DNA of 32,000 nucleotides from DASQHM01 sp035632095 (GTDB lineage Bacteria; Pseudomonadota; Alphaproteobacteria; Ferrovibrionales; Ferrovibrionaceae). The stretch covers positions 1-32,000 of the forward strand of contig DASQHM010000043.1 of the NCBI GenBank assembly GCA_035632095.1, given 5' to 3'. The notes under the pieces were generated by a model. It was not told the DNA's origin. It saw only the letters and a list, made by a program, of their open reading frames with translations, and made no database searches. Positions 17,370 through 24,865 of the stretch are shown piece after piece (within the stretch, counting starts at the first letter, position 1; each line of letters starts with the position of its first letter). The position numbers and the translations under genes are program-made.

Positions 17370-17720
17370 TCAATGAGACTTGAGATTGGCCATGGACATG
17401 AGCGTCGCCGCCGTGATGTCGAGCAGGCGGCAGCCGATCTCGCCGCTGTCTTCCAGGCGGACTACTTCGGCGCTGAATTCGCCGCCGCGAATGGAACGCA
17501 CGTCGAGAATGCGGCCCGCAATCACCTCGTAGGCCGCCGGCCGGCGATGGAAATACGCCAGCCTGAAGCCGCCAAGCGACCAGTCCTGCGTCGAATAAGC
17601 GTGACCCTCGATATTCAATTCGAGGCGCGGTTCGTAGATGCGCCGCTGCTGGCGGCGCTCCCTCACGCGCCCGAACGGCGACAAGGCCTGGATCAGCGAT
17701 TCGAGCGAAACCATTTTCAT
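17370..17720 (-). CDS. PilZ-domain protein
   Basis: This 116-residue protein is a single PilZ domain, the family that binds cyclic di-GMP. The RxxxR part is seen at R22-R26 (ERRQQRR) and the (D/N)xSxxG part at D46-S48-G51 (DWSLGG), so both halves of the binding motif are intact. I start it at ATG 17720, because AGGAGG lies five bases upstream; the longer open frame has no domain in its extra part. It begins 16 bases after the histidine kinase gene on the same strand and probably shares its message. Its job is likely to link c-di-GMP to motility, surface or signalling outputs, but the target is not evident. Confidence 0.85.
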   Translation of the reverse strand: MKMVSLESLIQALSPFGRVRERRQQRRIYEPRLELNIEGHAYSTQDWSLGGFRLAYFHRRPAAYEVIAGRILDVRSIRGGEFSAEVVRLEDSGEIGCRLLDITAATLMSMANLKSH

Positions 17721-17736
17721 TGGCGCCCTCCTGCCG

Positions 17737-18801
17737 TCATTCCGCCGCGTGCGCGGCAAGCGGATCGGCAATGGATTCGACGGCACGGCCCGCCGGCAGA
17801 CGCACGATCGCCGTCGTCCCCTTGCCGGACGCGCTGACCAATTCGAGATGCCCGCCATGCATCTCCACCAGGTGTTTGGTGAGCGGCAGACCGAGGCCCG
17901 TCCCTTGGGTGGAGCGGGAATACGCCGTTTCCACCTGTCCGAACGGCGTCATGACCCGCGCCATGTCCGCCGGCGCGATGCCGATGCCGGTATCGGCGAC
18001 CGCGATGACGACCTCGCCACGCGGCTCTACGGTTGCCCGCACCTCGATCCTTCCGCCGCGCGGGGTGAATTTGACCGCGTTCGAGAGCAGATTGAGCAGG
18101 ATCTGCTTCAGCGCGCGCCGGTCCGCCTGCACCGGCGCCATGCCCGGTGCCACGGCGACCTTGAGCGCGATCTCGCCCGTCGCGGCCTTCGGCTCGACGA
18201 AGCGGACCGCCGTATCGATCAGCCCGCCGAGTTCGATCGGTTCGAGCGCGAGATCGAATTTCCCCGCCTCGATCTTCGTCAGGTCGAGAATGTCGTTGAT
18301 GATGTTGAGCAAATGGGTACCGCTCGAATGGATGTCGAGGGCGTATTCGCGATAGCAGGCCTTGCCGACGGGACCGAAGGATTCGTCGCGGATCAGTTCG
18401 GAGAATCCGATGATCGCGTTCAGCGGCGTGCGGAGTTCGTGACTCATGTTGGCCAGGAAGTGCGATTTCGCCTGGCTCGCGGCGTGCGCCTCGTCGCGAG
18501 CCGTGGTCAACGCCGCCGTCGCCCGCTCCAGCTCGCCGACCTTGGCCTTGAACGACTTTCGCGCCCAGGCGAGCTGCGAGATCAGGTTCACGAGAAAAAC
18601 CGCCATGGGTGTCGACACCAACAGCGTGACGACGACGGTCTGGGCGAGGTCGCGCGAAGATACGACGCCTCTGGTCAGATAGGACACCAGGGCCGTGGCC
18701 GAAAGCGACAGCGCCAAGGTGAGCAGCACCGCCACCAGCGCGGTCGCGGCGCGGCTGCGCTTGAGCACGAAATGGCTGATGCTCGAAAGGTGCTTGTTCA
18801 C
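17737..18801 (-). CDS. Membrane histidine kinase (HisKA, HATPase)
   Basis: The 354-residue protein has two membrane helices (about residues 20-41 and 55-78), a coiled linker (~80-110), a HisKA domain with the phosphorylated H121 (MSHELRTPLNAIIGFSELI), and an HATPase_c domain with NLLSNAVKFTPRGG, DTGIGI and GTGLGL boxes. The pattern resembles the PleC/DivJ-like kinases common in alphaproteobacteria. There is no periplasmic sensor of note, since the helices are close together, so it may sense membrane state. The start is GTG at 18801. It is followed by a PilZ gene after 16 bases. No cognate response regulator lies beside it. Confidence 0.9.
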   Translation of the reverse strand: MNKHLSSISHFVLKRSRAATALVAVLLTLALSLSATALVSYLTRGVVSSRDLAQTVVVTLLVSTPMAVFLVNLISQLAWARKSFKAKVGELERATAALTTARDEAHAASQAKSHFLANMSHELRTPLNAIIGFSELIRDESFGPVGKACYREYALDIHSSGTHLLNIINDILDLTKIEAGKFDLALEPIELGGLIDTAVRFVEPKAATGEIALKVAVAPGMAPVQADRRALKQILLNLLSNAVKFTPRGGRIEVRATVEPRGEVVIAVADTGIGIAPADMARVMTPFGQVETAYSRSTQGTGLGLPLTKHLVEMHGGHLELVSASGKGTTAIVRLPAGRAVESIADPLAAHAAE

Positions 18802-19139
18802 GGAATAGGCGCGAAGCGCTCGATCGTTGGCCCGGAGTCCCAGGCCGAGTGTGGCGCGCCCAGGATTAACCTTCCCTAAAGATTACGAAAGAATAAATTT
18901 CCGTGATTTCAGTGGGTTATACCTACCCCTCGGCGAACGGCGATTCGTCCAGCTAATGCGCAAGGCGCACCGAAATGGCAAAAGGACCACTCCGCCGATT
19001 GCCGGTCGGGGCGCAGCGAGGTCGCCGGTCTTTACGGCCCCTGCTCCTGCGGCAAGTTTCGCGACATTCGCCAATCTGCCGAAAAAATTGAGGGCATCGT
19101 TTGACGCCCCCCGATCATCAAAACCAATGTGAACTGTCT
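18802..19139. other. 338-base intergenic region with a CtrA-like site
   Basis: No gene is convincing here. An open frame at 18827-19132 has no recognisable domain. The AT-rich part includes, on the minus strand, TTTAGGGAAGGTTAA (18866-18880), which matches the CtrA pattern TTAA-N7-TTAA with one change and lies 65 bases before the kinase start. It also holds the tail end of the PEP-CTERM transcription unit. Confidence 0.4.
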
Positions 19140-19781
19140 TTACGCAGTCTTGCGGCGACGCCTGATCACACCAAGACCCACAAGAGCGGTCCCGAGGATC
19201 GCGAGCGAGGCTGGCTCTGGAATGGCGGCGCCCGGAGTAAAGTTCACCTGGTAAGTAGGATCGATGGCGATTGTGCCAGCGTAGGTGTCTATGACGTAGG
19301 TGCCAGCCGCCAAGTTGCCATTGAATAAAGTCTCAAACGCATCGAACACAAATGGGGCCGAAAAATTGATCGACGAGATCGCGCTCGACAGCGACTTGTT
19401 TGCGTTCAGCGTGTTTGCGGCGAGCCCAAGCTCAACATCGACGCCACCCGGGAGGGTTCCGTTGTTTCCGAGCGCTTCTTCAATCTTCAGGTTTCCTCCG
19501 CCCCAGTCGAACTGGAAGATCGATGGGTTGGAAGTGGGACTGACAAAGACGCCCGTCCCACTGACATTATTCGTGGCGAGGTTACCGATCTGGCATCCCG
19601 CCTGGACGGTTCCCACGTTGGTCCCCGGCAAGCTCGTCGAGCCGTTTGCCTCGCCTGTAGTGCCAAGGCCAAAGTAGGTGCCCGAGCACGTGGCCACCGT
19701 TGCCGACGCCTGCCCGCTGACACCAAATATGATCGCAAGGCCCACAGCTGCTCCAAGCGCTGGCATGAGTTTCTGCATCAT
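19140..19781 (-). CDS. PEP-CTERM sorting-domain exported protein
   Basis: This 213-residue protein has a signal peptide (MMQKLMPALGAAVGLAIIFGVSGQASA, residues 1-27). Its C-terminus is a PEP-CTERM signal: PEP at residues 188-190 (IPEPASLA), a hydrophobic helix and a basic RRRRK tail. It should be exported and processed by an exosortase, which is not in this window. The central part (CSGTYFGLG..., SPTSNPSIFQFDWGGGNLKI) is rich in Asn, Gly and Thr, as is common for extracellular matrix proteins. The ATG at 19781 follows AGGAG, six bases away. A good sigma-54 promoter lies upstream. Its base composition is visibly less GC-rich than that of neighbouring genes. Confidence 0.9.
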   Translation of the reverse strand: MMQKLMPALGAAVGLAIIFGVSGQASATVATCSGTYFGLGTTGEANGSTSLPGTNVGTVQAGCQIGNLATNNVSGTGVFVSPTSNPSIFQFDWGGGNLKIEEALGNNGTLPGGVDVELGLAANTLNANKSLSSAISSINFSAPFVFDAFETLFNGNLAAGTYVIDTYAGTIAIDPTYQVNFTPGAAIPEPASLAILGTALVGLGVIRRRRKTA

Positions 19782-19819
19782 TTTTCTCTCCTCATTGAGC
19801 CCCCGACGTTACATTACGA

Positions 19820-19833
19820 GCAAATTTCATGCC
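19820..19833 (-). promoter_or_regulatory. Sigma-54 (RpoN) promoter of the PEP-CTERM gene
   Basis: Minus strand CGGCATGAAATTTGCT has GG at 19833-19832 and GC at 19821-19820 with exactly ten bases between, close to the consensus TGGCAC-N5-TTGC. Transcription would start near 19808, leaving a ~27-base leader that contains the AGGAG site of the PEP-CTERM gene. This fits reports that PEP-CTERM genes depend on RpoN with the PrsK/PrsR system. Confidence 0.65.
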
Positions 19834-19932
19834 GAGTTCTTAACCATTTGTTTTCCCTACCTCTGACGATTTCTCTAAATGAGGCATGTAAAGATATCTT
19901 GCGGTGCCTTCTAGTCAGAGCGTGAAACCGGC

Positions 19933-20055
19933 CTACAACCCGCTGTCGGTGGATTTGGGGGTGTCGGTATACCTGACGTAGGCGCGGAGGCTGTAGCGAT
20001 CGTTCGCGACGTTGCCGTCCCCTATAGGCAAGCCGGGTGGCGGACCGCGGGCTCG
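19933..20055 (-). pseudogene. Coding-like 40-codon tail in frame after the permease stop
   Basis: Right after the TAG stop of the permease, the same frame stays open for 40 codons to a second TAG at 19933-19935. It encodes RARGPPPGLPIGDGNVANDR followed by YSLRAYVRYTDTPKS. Almost every third base in it is G or C, as in real genes here. It may be the end of another, decayed or deleted gene, or an extension reached by readthrough. The family is not recognised. Confidence 0.3.
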
Positions 20056-21111
20056 CTACTCGCGCGGTGCGGCTTCCGCGGCCGGCGAGCCCTTCAAGCG
20101 GTGCGCCAGGGTCCAGCCGAGCCAGCTCAGGGCGAAGACGGCGACGATCACGTAGCCGACGGCACCCGAGTTGTCGTTCAGGGTGCCGACCATGCGCCAA
20201 AACCGGCCGTCGAGGCCGAGCCGGTCGCCGATCAACCCGAGCAGCTCGACCCCGCCGACCAGGACCGCGACCAGGACCGACAGCCCGGTCACCGCCATGT
20301 TGTAGATGCGCCTGCCCGCGGGACGAACCACGGCCCAGCCGTAGGCGCCGAGCATGAGCACGCCGTCAGCCGTGTCGACCAAGGCCATGCCGGCAGTGAA
20401 CAGCGCCGGAAACACCATCACCGACCAGATCGGCAGACCCTTCGCCGCCTCGGCGGCGGAAACCCCGAGCAGGCCGATTTCGCTCGCCGTGTCGAAGCCG
20501 AGCCCGAACAGGAAGCCGAGCGGATACATGTGCCAGCTCTTGCCGATCAGGCCGAGCAGCGGCCGGAACATTCGCGCCAACAGCCCGCGTTGCGCCAGCG
20601 CCCCGCCGAGCCGGGCTTGGTCGTCCGCTTCGGTCCGGCGAGCCGCCCGCGCGTCCCGCCACAGCCGCAAAAGCACCGGCGTGTTGGCGGCGGCGATGAC
20701 CAGCAGGAACGCGGCGGACATGAATGTGCCGGCGATCGCGCCGATGTCCTTGAACGCCGGAAACGTGGTCTGCACGGCGGTCGCGGTCGCCGCGACCAGG
20801 ACGGTGGCGGCGATCACCACCGTGGAATGGCCGAGCGAGAAATAGAGGCCGACGCCGGCCGGGCGGCGCCCGTCGTGCAGCAGCTTGCGCGTCACGTTGT
20901 CGATTGCCGCGATGTGATCCGCGTCCACCGCATGACGCAAACCGAATCCGTAAGCCAGCAAAGCCGTGCCGAGCAGCAGCGGTTCGGACCAGAATACGAT
21001 CAAGGCCGCCGCCCATGCGGCGATATTGGCCGCGAGCAACGCCGCGAAGATCGCGACGACGCGCCGGCCGAGCCCGGGCGAGCCTAGGACTTTGTCGACT
21101 CCGCCGATCAT
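20056..21111 (-). CDS. NiCoT-family nickel/cobalt permease
   Basis: The 351-residue protein is an eight-helix-type transporter of the HoxN/HupN/NixA family, which imports Ni2+ or Co2+ driven by membrane potential. The family signature RHAVDADHIAAIDN is at residues 59-72, and the other conserved segments are present: FSLGHSTVV, LGFDTASEIGLL and ALVDTADGVLM. A hydrophilic loop (~155-180) is Ala/Arg-rich. Ni versus Co preference cannot be read from the sequence. The start ATG is at 21111, in an 89-base gap to the divergent GST gene, so there is little room for a leader riboswitch. No urease, hydrogenase or cobalamin genes are adjacent. Confidence 0.93.
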   Translation of the reverse strand: MIGGVDKVLGSPGLGRRVVAIFAALLAANIAAWAAALIVFWSEPLLLGTALLAYGFGLRHAVDADHIAAIDNVTRKLLHDGRRPAGVGLYFSLGHSTVVIAATVLVAATATAVQTTFPAFKDIGAIAGTFMSAAFLLVIAAANTPVLLRLWRDARAARRTEADDQARLGGALAQRGLLARMFRPLLGLIGKSWHMYPLGFLFGLGFDTASEIGLLGVSAAEAAKGLPIWSVMVFPALFTAGMALVDTADGVLMLGAYGWAVVRPAGRRIYNMAVTGLSVLVAVLVGGVELLGLIGDRLGLDGRFWRMVGTLNDNSGAVGYVIVAVFALSWLGWTLAHRLKGSPAAEAAPRE

Positions 21112-21200
21112 GATGCCTCCGCAGCCACGAGAGTCATATTGGCCGGACTCATGCTACGGTGCAAAGACTCTCAGCCGGCGGCGATCAGGATGAGGAGGAC

Positions 21201-21830
21201 ATGAAGCTCTACGATTGCAGCACCGCGCCGAGCCCGCGTCGCGTGCGGATTTTTCTGGCCGAGAAGGGCATATCCGTTCCGACCATCCAGGTCGATTTGC
21301 GCAACGGCGAGCAGTTCGGCGAGACGTTCCGCGCCATCAATCCGGACGGCACAGTGCCCGTGCTGGTGCTCGACGACGGCGCGCGCATCGCGGACATCGT
21401 CGGCATCTGCCGCTATTTCGAGGAGACGCAACCCATGCCGCCGCTCATGGGCATCGACGCCGCGGACAAGGCCGTGGTCGAATCCTGGCAACGCTGGTGC
21501 GAACGCGAATGCTTCTATGCGGTCATGGACGCGTTTCGCAATTCGACGCCGGGATTGAAGGGCCGCGCACTTCCGGGCCCCGACCCGTACGAGCAGATCC
21601 CGGCGTTGGCGGAGCGCAGCCGGACGCGCATCACCCGTTTCCTCGAACGCTTGAACGAGCGCCTCGCCGCAAACCAGTTCGTCGCGGGCGAGCGCTTCAC
21701 CATCGCCGACATCACCGCGCTCGTCAGCATCGATTTCGCCGGTTGGGCCAAGGTGAAGCCGGCCGAGAACCTCGGCCATCTCAAGCGCTGGCATCAGGCC
21801 GTGAGCGCGCGGCCGAGCGCCAAGGCGTAG
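21201..21830 (+). CDS. Glutathione S-transferase family protein
   Basis: The 209-residue protein has a thioredoxin-like N-terminal domain (residues ~1-80: MKLYDCSTAPSPRRVRIFLAEKGI, TVPVLVLDDGARIADIVGICRYF) and an all-helical C-terminal domain (~90-205, with FVAGERFTIADITALVSIDF). ATG at 21201 follows GAGGAGG closely; a longer start at 21159 would add an unlikely tail. It ends four bases before the flavin monooxygenase gene, so the two are surely co-transcribed. In gentisate pathways a zeta-class GST acts as maleylpyruvate isomerase, but the N-terminus here does not show the SSxSxRVRI zeta pattern, so this role is not established. Confidence 0.9.
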   Translation: MKLYDCSTAPSPRRVRIFLAEKGISVPTIQVDLRNGEQFGETFRAINPDGTVPVLVLDDGARIADIVGICRYFEETQPMPPLMGIDAADKAVVESWQRWCERECFYAVMDAFRNSTPGLKGRALPGPDPYEQIPALAERSRTRITRFLERLNERLAANQFVAGERFTIADITALVSIDFAGWAKVKPAENLGHLKRWHQAVSARPSAKA

Positions 21831-21834
21831 ACCC

Positions 21835-23034
21835 GTGGCGGCCCGGCAATCTTCGCGCCACGACGCGTTCGCCATTGCCGGCGGCGGCATCGGCGGATTG
21901 GCGACGGCGCTCGGCCTGGCGCGCAAGGGCATTCCATCCGTCGTGCTGGAGAAATCGCCCGAGCTCGGCGAGATCGGCGCCGGCATCCAGCTCGGACCCA
22001 ATGCGTTTCACGCCTTCGACTATCTCGGCGTCGGCGACGCGGCGCGCGCCATGGCGGTCTATATCGACCGGCTGCGCCTGATGGACGCGCTCACGGCGGA
22101 AGAGATCGCCCACATCCCCATCGACGATGCGTTCCGCGCGCGCTTTCGCAACCCCTACGGCGTCGTGCATCGCGGCGATCTATATGGCGTGTTCCTGCGC
22201 TCGTGCCAGGCCGACGATCTGATCGAGCTGCGCGCCGGCAGCGAAGTCACCGGCTACGACCAGGATGGCTCTTCGGTCACCGTGTCGCTTGCCTCGGGCG
22301 AGCGCCTGCGCGCCCGCGCCCTCATCGGCGCCGATGGCTTGTGGTCGCGGGTGCGCGAGCGCGTCGTCGGCGACGGCAAGCCGCGCGTCTCGGGTCACAC
22401 CACCTACCGCTCGGTGATCCCGACGGAACGAATGCCGGAAGACTTGCGCTGGAACGCGGCGACGCTCTGGGCCGGGCCGAGGTGCCACATCGTCCATTAC
22501 CCGCTGTCCGGCTGGAAGGTGTTCAACCTCGTGGTCACTTGCCACAACAACGCGCCCGAGCCGGTGGCCGGCAAGCCCGTGTCCCATGACGAGGTGATGC
22601 AGGGCTTCCTGCACGTGCACGAGCGGGCGCGATCCATCATCGCCCACGGCTCGAACTGGAAACTATGGGTGCTTTGCGACCGCGAACCGGTCGAGACCTG
22701 GATCGATGGGCGCGTCGTCCTGCTCGGCGACGCGGCGCATCCCATGCTGCAGTACTTCGCCCAAGGCGCCTGCATGGCGCTGGAAGACGCCGTTTGCCTG
22801 TCCCATGTGCTCGAAGCGCATGGCGGCGACGTGGACAAGGCGTTCGCGGACTACCAGGCGCGGCGCGTCATCCGCACGGCGCGGGTGCAGTTGCAGTCGC
22901 GCGCCATCGGCGAGCATATCTATCACCCGGACGGCGCCCATGCCCGCGTGCGCGACGCCATCATCCGAAGCCTGTCGCCGAAGGATTGGTACGACCGCCT
23001 GGAATGGCTCTACGGCGGCACCGGCTTGAATTGA
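21835..23034 (+). CDS. FAD-dependent aromatic hydroxylase, probable 3-hydroxybenzoate 6-monooxygenase
   Basis: The 399-residue protein is a single-component class A flavin hydroxylase. It has the FAD motif GGGIGG at residues 16-21, the DG motif (ALIGADGLWSRVRERV) and the GD motif (VVLLGDAAHPMLQYFAQGACMALEDA). The DAAHPMLQYFAQGACMALED stretch and the ending EWLYGGTGLN resemble 3-hydroxybenzoate 6-hydroxylases (XlnD/NagX-like), which make gentisate with NADH and O2. Salicylate-type hydroxylases are close relatives, so the substrate is probable rather than certain. It starts with GTG at 21835, four bases after the GST stop. Gentisate dioxygenase is not in the window. Confidence 0.85.
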   Translation: MAARQSSRHDAFAIAGGGIGGLATALGLARKGIPSVVLEKSPELGEIGAGIQLGPNAFHAFDYLGVGDAARAMAVYIDRLRLMDALTAEEIAHIPIDDAFRARFRNPYGVVHRGDLYGVFLRSCQADDLIELRAGSEVTGYDQDGSSVTVSLASGERLRARALIGADGLWSRVRERVVGDGKPRVSGHTTYRSVIPTERMPEDLRWNAATLWAGPRCHIVHYPLSGWKVFNLVVTCHNNAPEPVAGKPVSHDEVMQGFLHVHERARSIIAHGSNWKLWVLCDREPVETWIDGRVVLLGDAAHPMLQYFAQGACMALEDAVCLSHVLEAHGGDVDKAFADYQARRVIRTARVQLQSRAIGEHIYHPDGAHARVRDAIIRSLSPKDWYDRLEWLYGGTGLN

Positions 23035-23074
23035 TTTGGGTTGCGATTTCCGGCGAGTGTGATTCAGTTTCGCC

Positions 23075-23662
23075 ATGGAACGCGATTCGCCGCTTCGTGG
23101 CGTGACCTATGCGATGCGCATCGGCGCGGCGGCACTGGTGAGCGCATGGCTTGGCGGTTGCGCCGGCCCGAAGCCGGCCCAAGCCCCGCCGCAGCAAGCG
23201 GCCGTGGTCGCGCCGGCGCCCGGCGGCGGCGTGCTGCGTCCCTTCCCGCCGACCAGCGGCTTTATCGACTGCGTGCCCTACGCGCGCGCGGTTTCGGGCC
23301 TCGACCTGCACGGCGATGCCTGGAGATGGTGGCCGCAAGCCAACGGCCGCTACGCCCGGGGCAACGTGCCGCGCATCGGCGCCGTGCTGTCGTTCACCCG
23401 CACCAAGAGCTTGACCCGCGGCCATGTAGCGGTGGTCGTCGCCATTCAGAACCCGCGGCAGATCCTGGTCAGCCACGCCAACTGGGGCAGCGACGGCGAC
23501 ACGCGCGGCGTCATCCACGAGCGCCAGCCGGTGATCGACGTGTCGCCCGGCAACGACTGGAGCCAGGTGCGGCTTGAGAACACCTTGGGCACTTTCGGCC
23601 GCACCTATCCCGCCAACGGCTTCATCTATCAGCCGCCCATGACGACCCGCGCCGGCGGCTGA
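23075..23662 (+). CDS. CHAP-domain secreted lipoprotein
   Basis: The protein of up to 195 residues has a short signal region with a lipobox-like WLGGC (cysteine at residue ~29), then a Pro/Ala-rich linker, then a CHAP amidase/peptidase domain (~60-180). The nucleophile is the cysteine in GFIDCVPYARAVSG, and the histidine is in TRGHVAVVVAIQ. CHAP proteins cut peptidoglycan peptide bonds or amide links. The start may be ATG 23075 or ATG 23114; neither has a good Shine-Dalgarno. It is 40 bases after the monooxygenase gene on the same strand, and 67 bases before the tRNA-Arg gene. Confidence 0.8.
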   Translation: MERDSPLRGVTYAMRIGAAALVSAWLGGCAGPKPAQAPPQQAAVVAPAPGGGVLRPFPPTSGFIDCVPYARAVSGLDLHGDAWRWWPQANGRYARGNVPRIGAVLSFTRTKSLTRGHVAVVVAIQNPRQILVSHANWGSDGDTRGVIHERQPVIDVSPGNDWSQVRLENTLGTFGRTYPANGFIYQPPMTTRAGG

Positions 23663-23729
23663 ATTCCGGCGTTGCCGCGAGCCTGGCCGCCTTGCTCCGG
23701 CGGCCGGTTTTGCCTTATGGTCCGGCCAC

Positions 23730-23806
<77 letters not shown>

Positions 23807-23828
23807 AATCCCGCCGCTGTCGGGACGA

Positions 23829-24671
23829 TCACCGCCTTCGCGGCTTGCGCAGCGCCATGGGTGCAAGCGGGCGATCAACGATCCGCCAATAGCGCACCGG
23901 CATCAGCCAAGCCAGCGCCGCCATCAGCTTTGAGCCGCGTCCAAGAATGATCCGCTGCTCGCCGCGCTTCACACCGCGGACGATGCGTGCCGCCGCCTGC
24001 TCGGGCGTCGTGCGGGCGAGCTTGTCGAAGCCGGCTATCATTGCATCACGGCGCAACGGATCGAATTTATCCGGTGCCCGGGCGTCGCGCGCTATGTTGG
24101 TGCGCACGCCGGAGGGATGGACTGTCGTGACGACGATGCGACTGTCGGCGAGCTCGTGGCGCAGCGCCTCACTGAAGCCGCGCACGGCAAATTTGCTGGC
24201 GGCATAGGCGGTCTGGCCGGCCACCGCCATGATGCCGAAAATGCTGGAGACGTTGACGATCTGCGCCTCGCGCTGCTGCCGCAACAGGGGCAAAAAAAGG
24301 CGCGTGCCGTAAACCGTGCCCCAAAAATTGATGTCGACGAGCCAGCGCATGTCGTCGACCGAGACCTCTTCAAGCTCGCCGTTCAGCGCCACGCCGGCAT
24401 TGTTGATGAGCAGCTGCACACGGCCATGTGCCTGCGCCACTTCGTCCCGGAAGCGGGTCATGGCGGCGAGATCGGCGACGTCGACCGCATGGGCCGAGAC
24501 CCTGGCGGCGCCGGCCTTCTTCGCGTCGGCGGCGGTGGCGGCGATGTTGTGTTCGTTGTTGTCGGCAAGCGCCAGCACGCAGCCCTCGCGCGCCAGCGCC
24601 AAGGCAAGCGCCCGCCCAATGCCGCCGCCCGCGCCGGTGATGACGCAAACCGTGTCCCGCGTCAGCCTCAT
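23829..24671 (-). CDS. Short-chain dehydrogenase/reductase
   Basis: The 280-residue protein has a Rossmann fold with the cofactor loop TGAGGGIG (residues ~12-19), NNAG near residue 86, and the catalytic Ser-Tyr-Lys set (VSSIFGIMAVAGQTAYAASKFA, with YAASK). Substrates of this kind of SDR are not predictable. I start at ATG 24671, because the longer frame upstream is low-complexity. There is no Shine-Dalgarno before it. A TATTAT box (24677-24682) ends five bases before the ATG, so the message may be leaderless. It diverges from the P450 gene across a 194-base gap and ends 22 bases after the tRNA gene, on the opposite strand. Confidence 0.87.
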   Translation of the reverse strand: MRLTRDTVCVITGAGGGIGRALALALAREGCVLALADNNEHNIAATAADAKKAGAARVSAHAVDVADLAAMTRFRDEVAQAHGRVQLLINNAGVALNGELEEVSVDDMRWLVDINFWGTVYGTRLFLPLLRQQREAQIVNVSSIFGIMAVAGQTAYAASKFAVRGFSEALRHELADSRIVVTTVHPSGVRTNIARDARAPDKFDPLRRDAMIAGFDKLARTTPEQAAARIVRGVKRGEQRIILGRGSKLMAALAWLMPVRYWRIVDRPLAPMALRKPRRR

Positions 24672-24676
24672 GCCGC

Positions 24677-24682
24677 ATAATA
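24677..24682 (-). promoter_or_regulatory. Possible -10 box of a leaderless SDR message
   Basis: TATTAT on the minus strand ends five bases before ATG 24671, where transcription would start on the A of the start codon. No matching -35 was found and there is no Shine-Dalgarno, so this is tentative. Confidence 0.25.
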
Positions 24683-24865
24683 GCGCATCAGACGGCGACA
24701 AGCTCAATCTTAGGCCCTTGAACAACGCGCGTGCCGACGCCCACTGCACGCGCCGCTTTCGGTCGCCTGCCCGCTTTCGCTTGCGGCGCCGGCCAAACGT
24801 TCGTGCGATAATTTTCCGCTCGCTTGTGGTTCGAAGCGGCATGACGCAGGGAAGGCGCCGATGGC

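Noticed and set aside
18827..19132. Open frame of 101 codons in the 18.8-19.1 kb gap
   Set aside because: No domain, no good Shine-Dalgarno, irregular composition, and it covers the probable promoter of the kinase gene.
23807..23830. Short TCCCG/CGGGA stem after the tRNA gene
   Set aside because: Only five pairs and no run of T; too weak to call a terminator.
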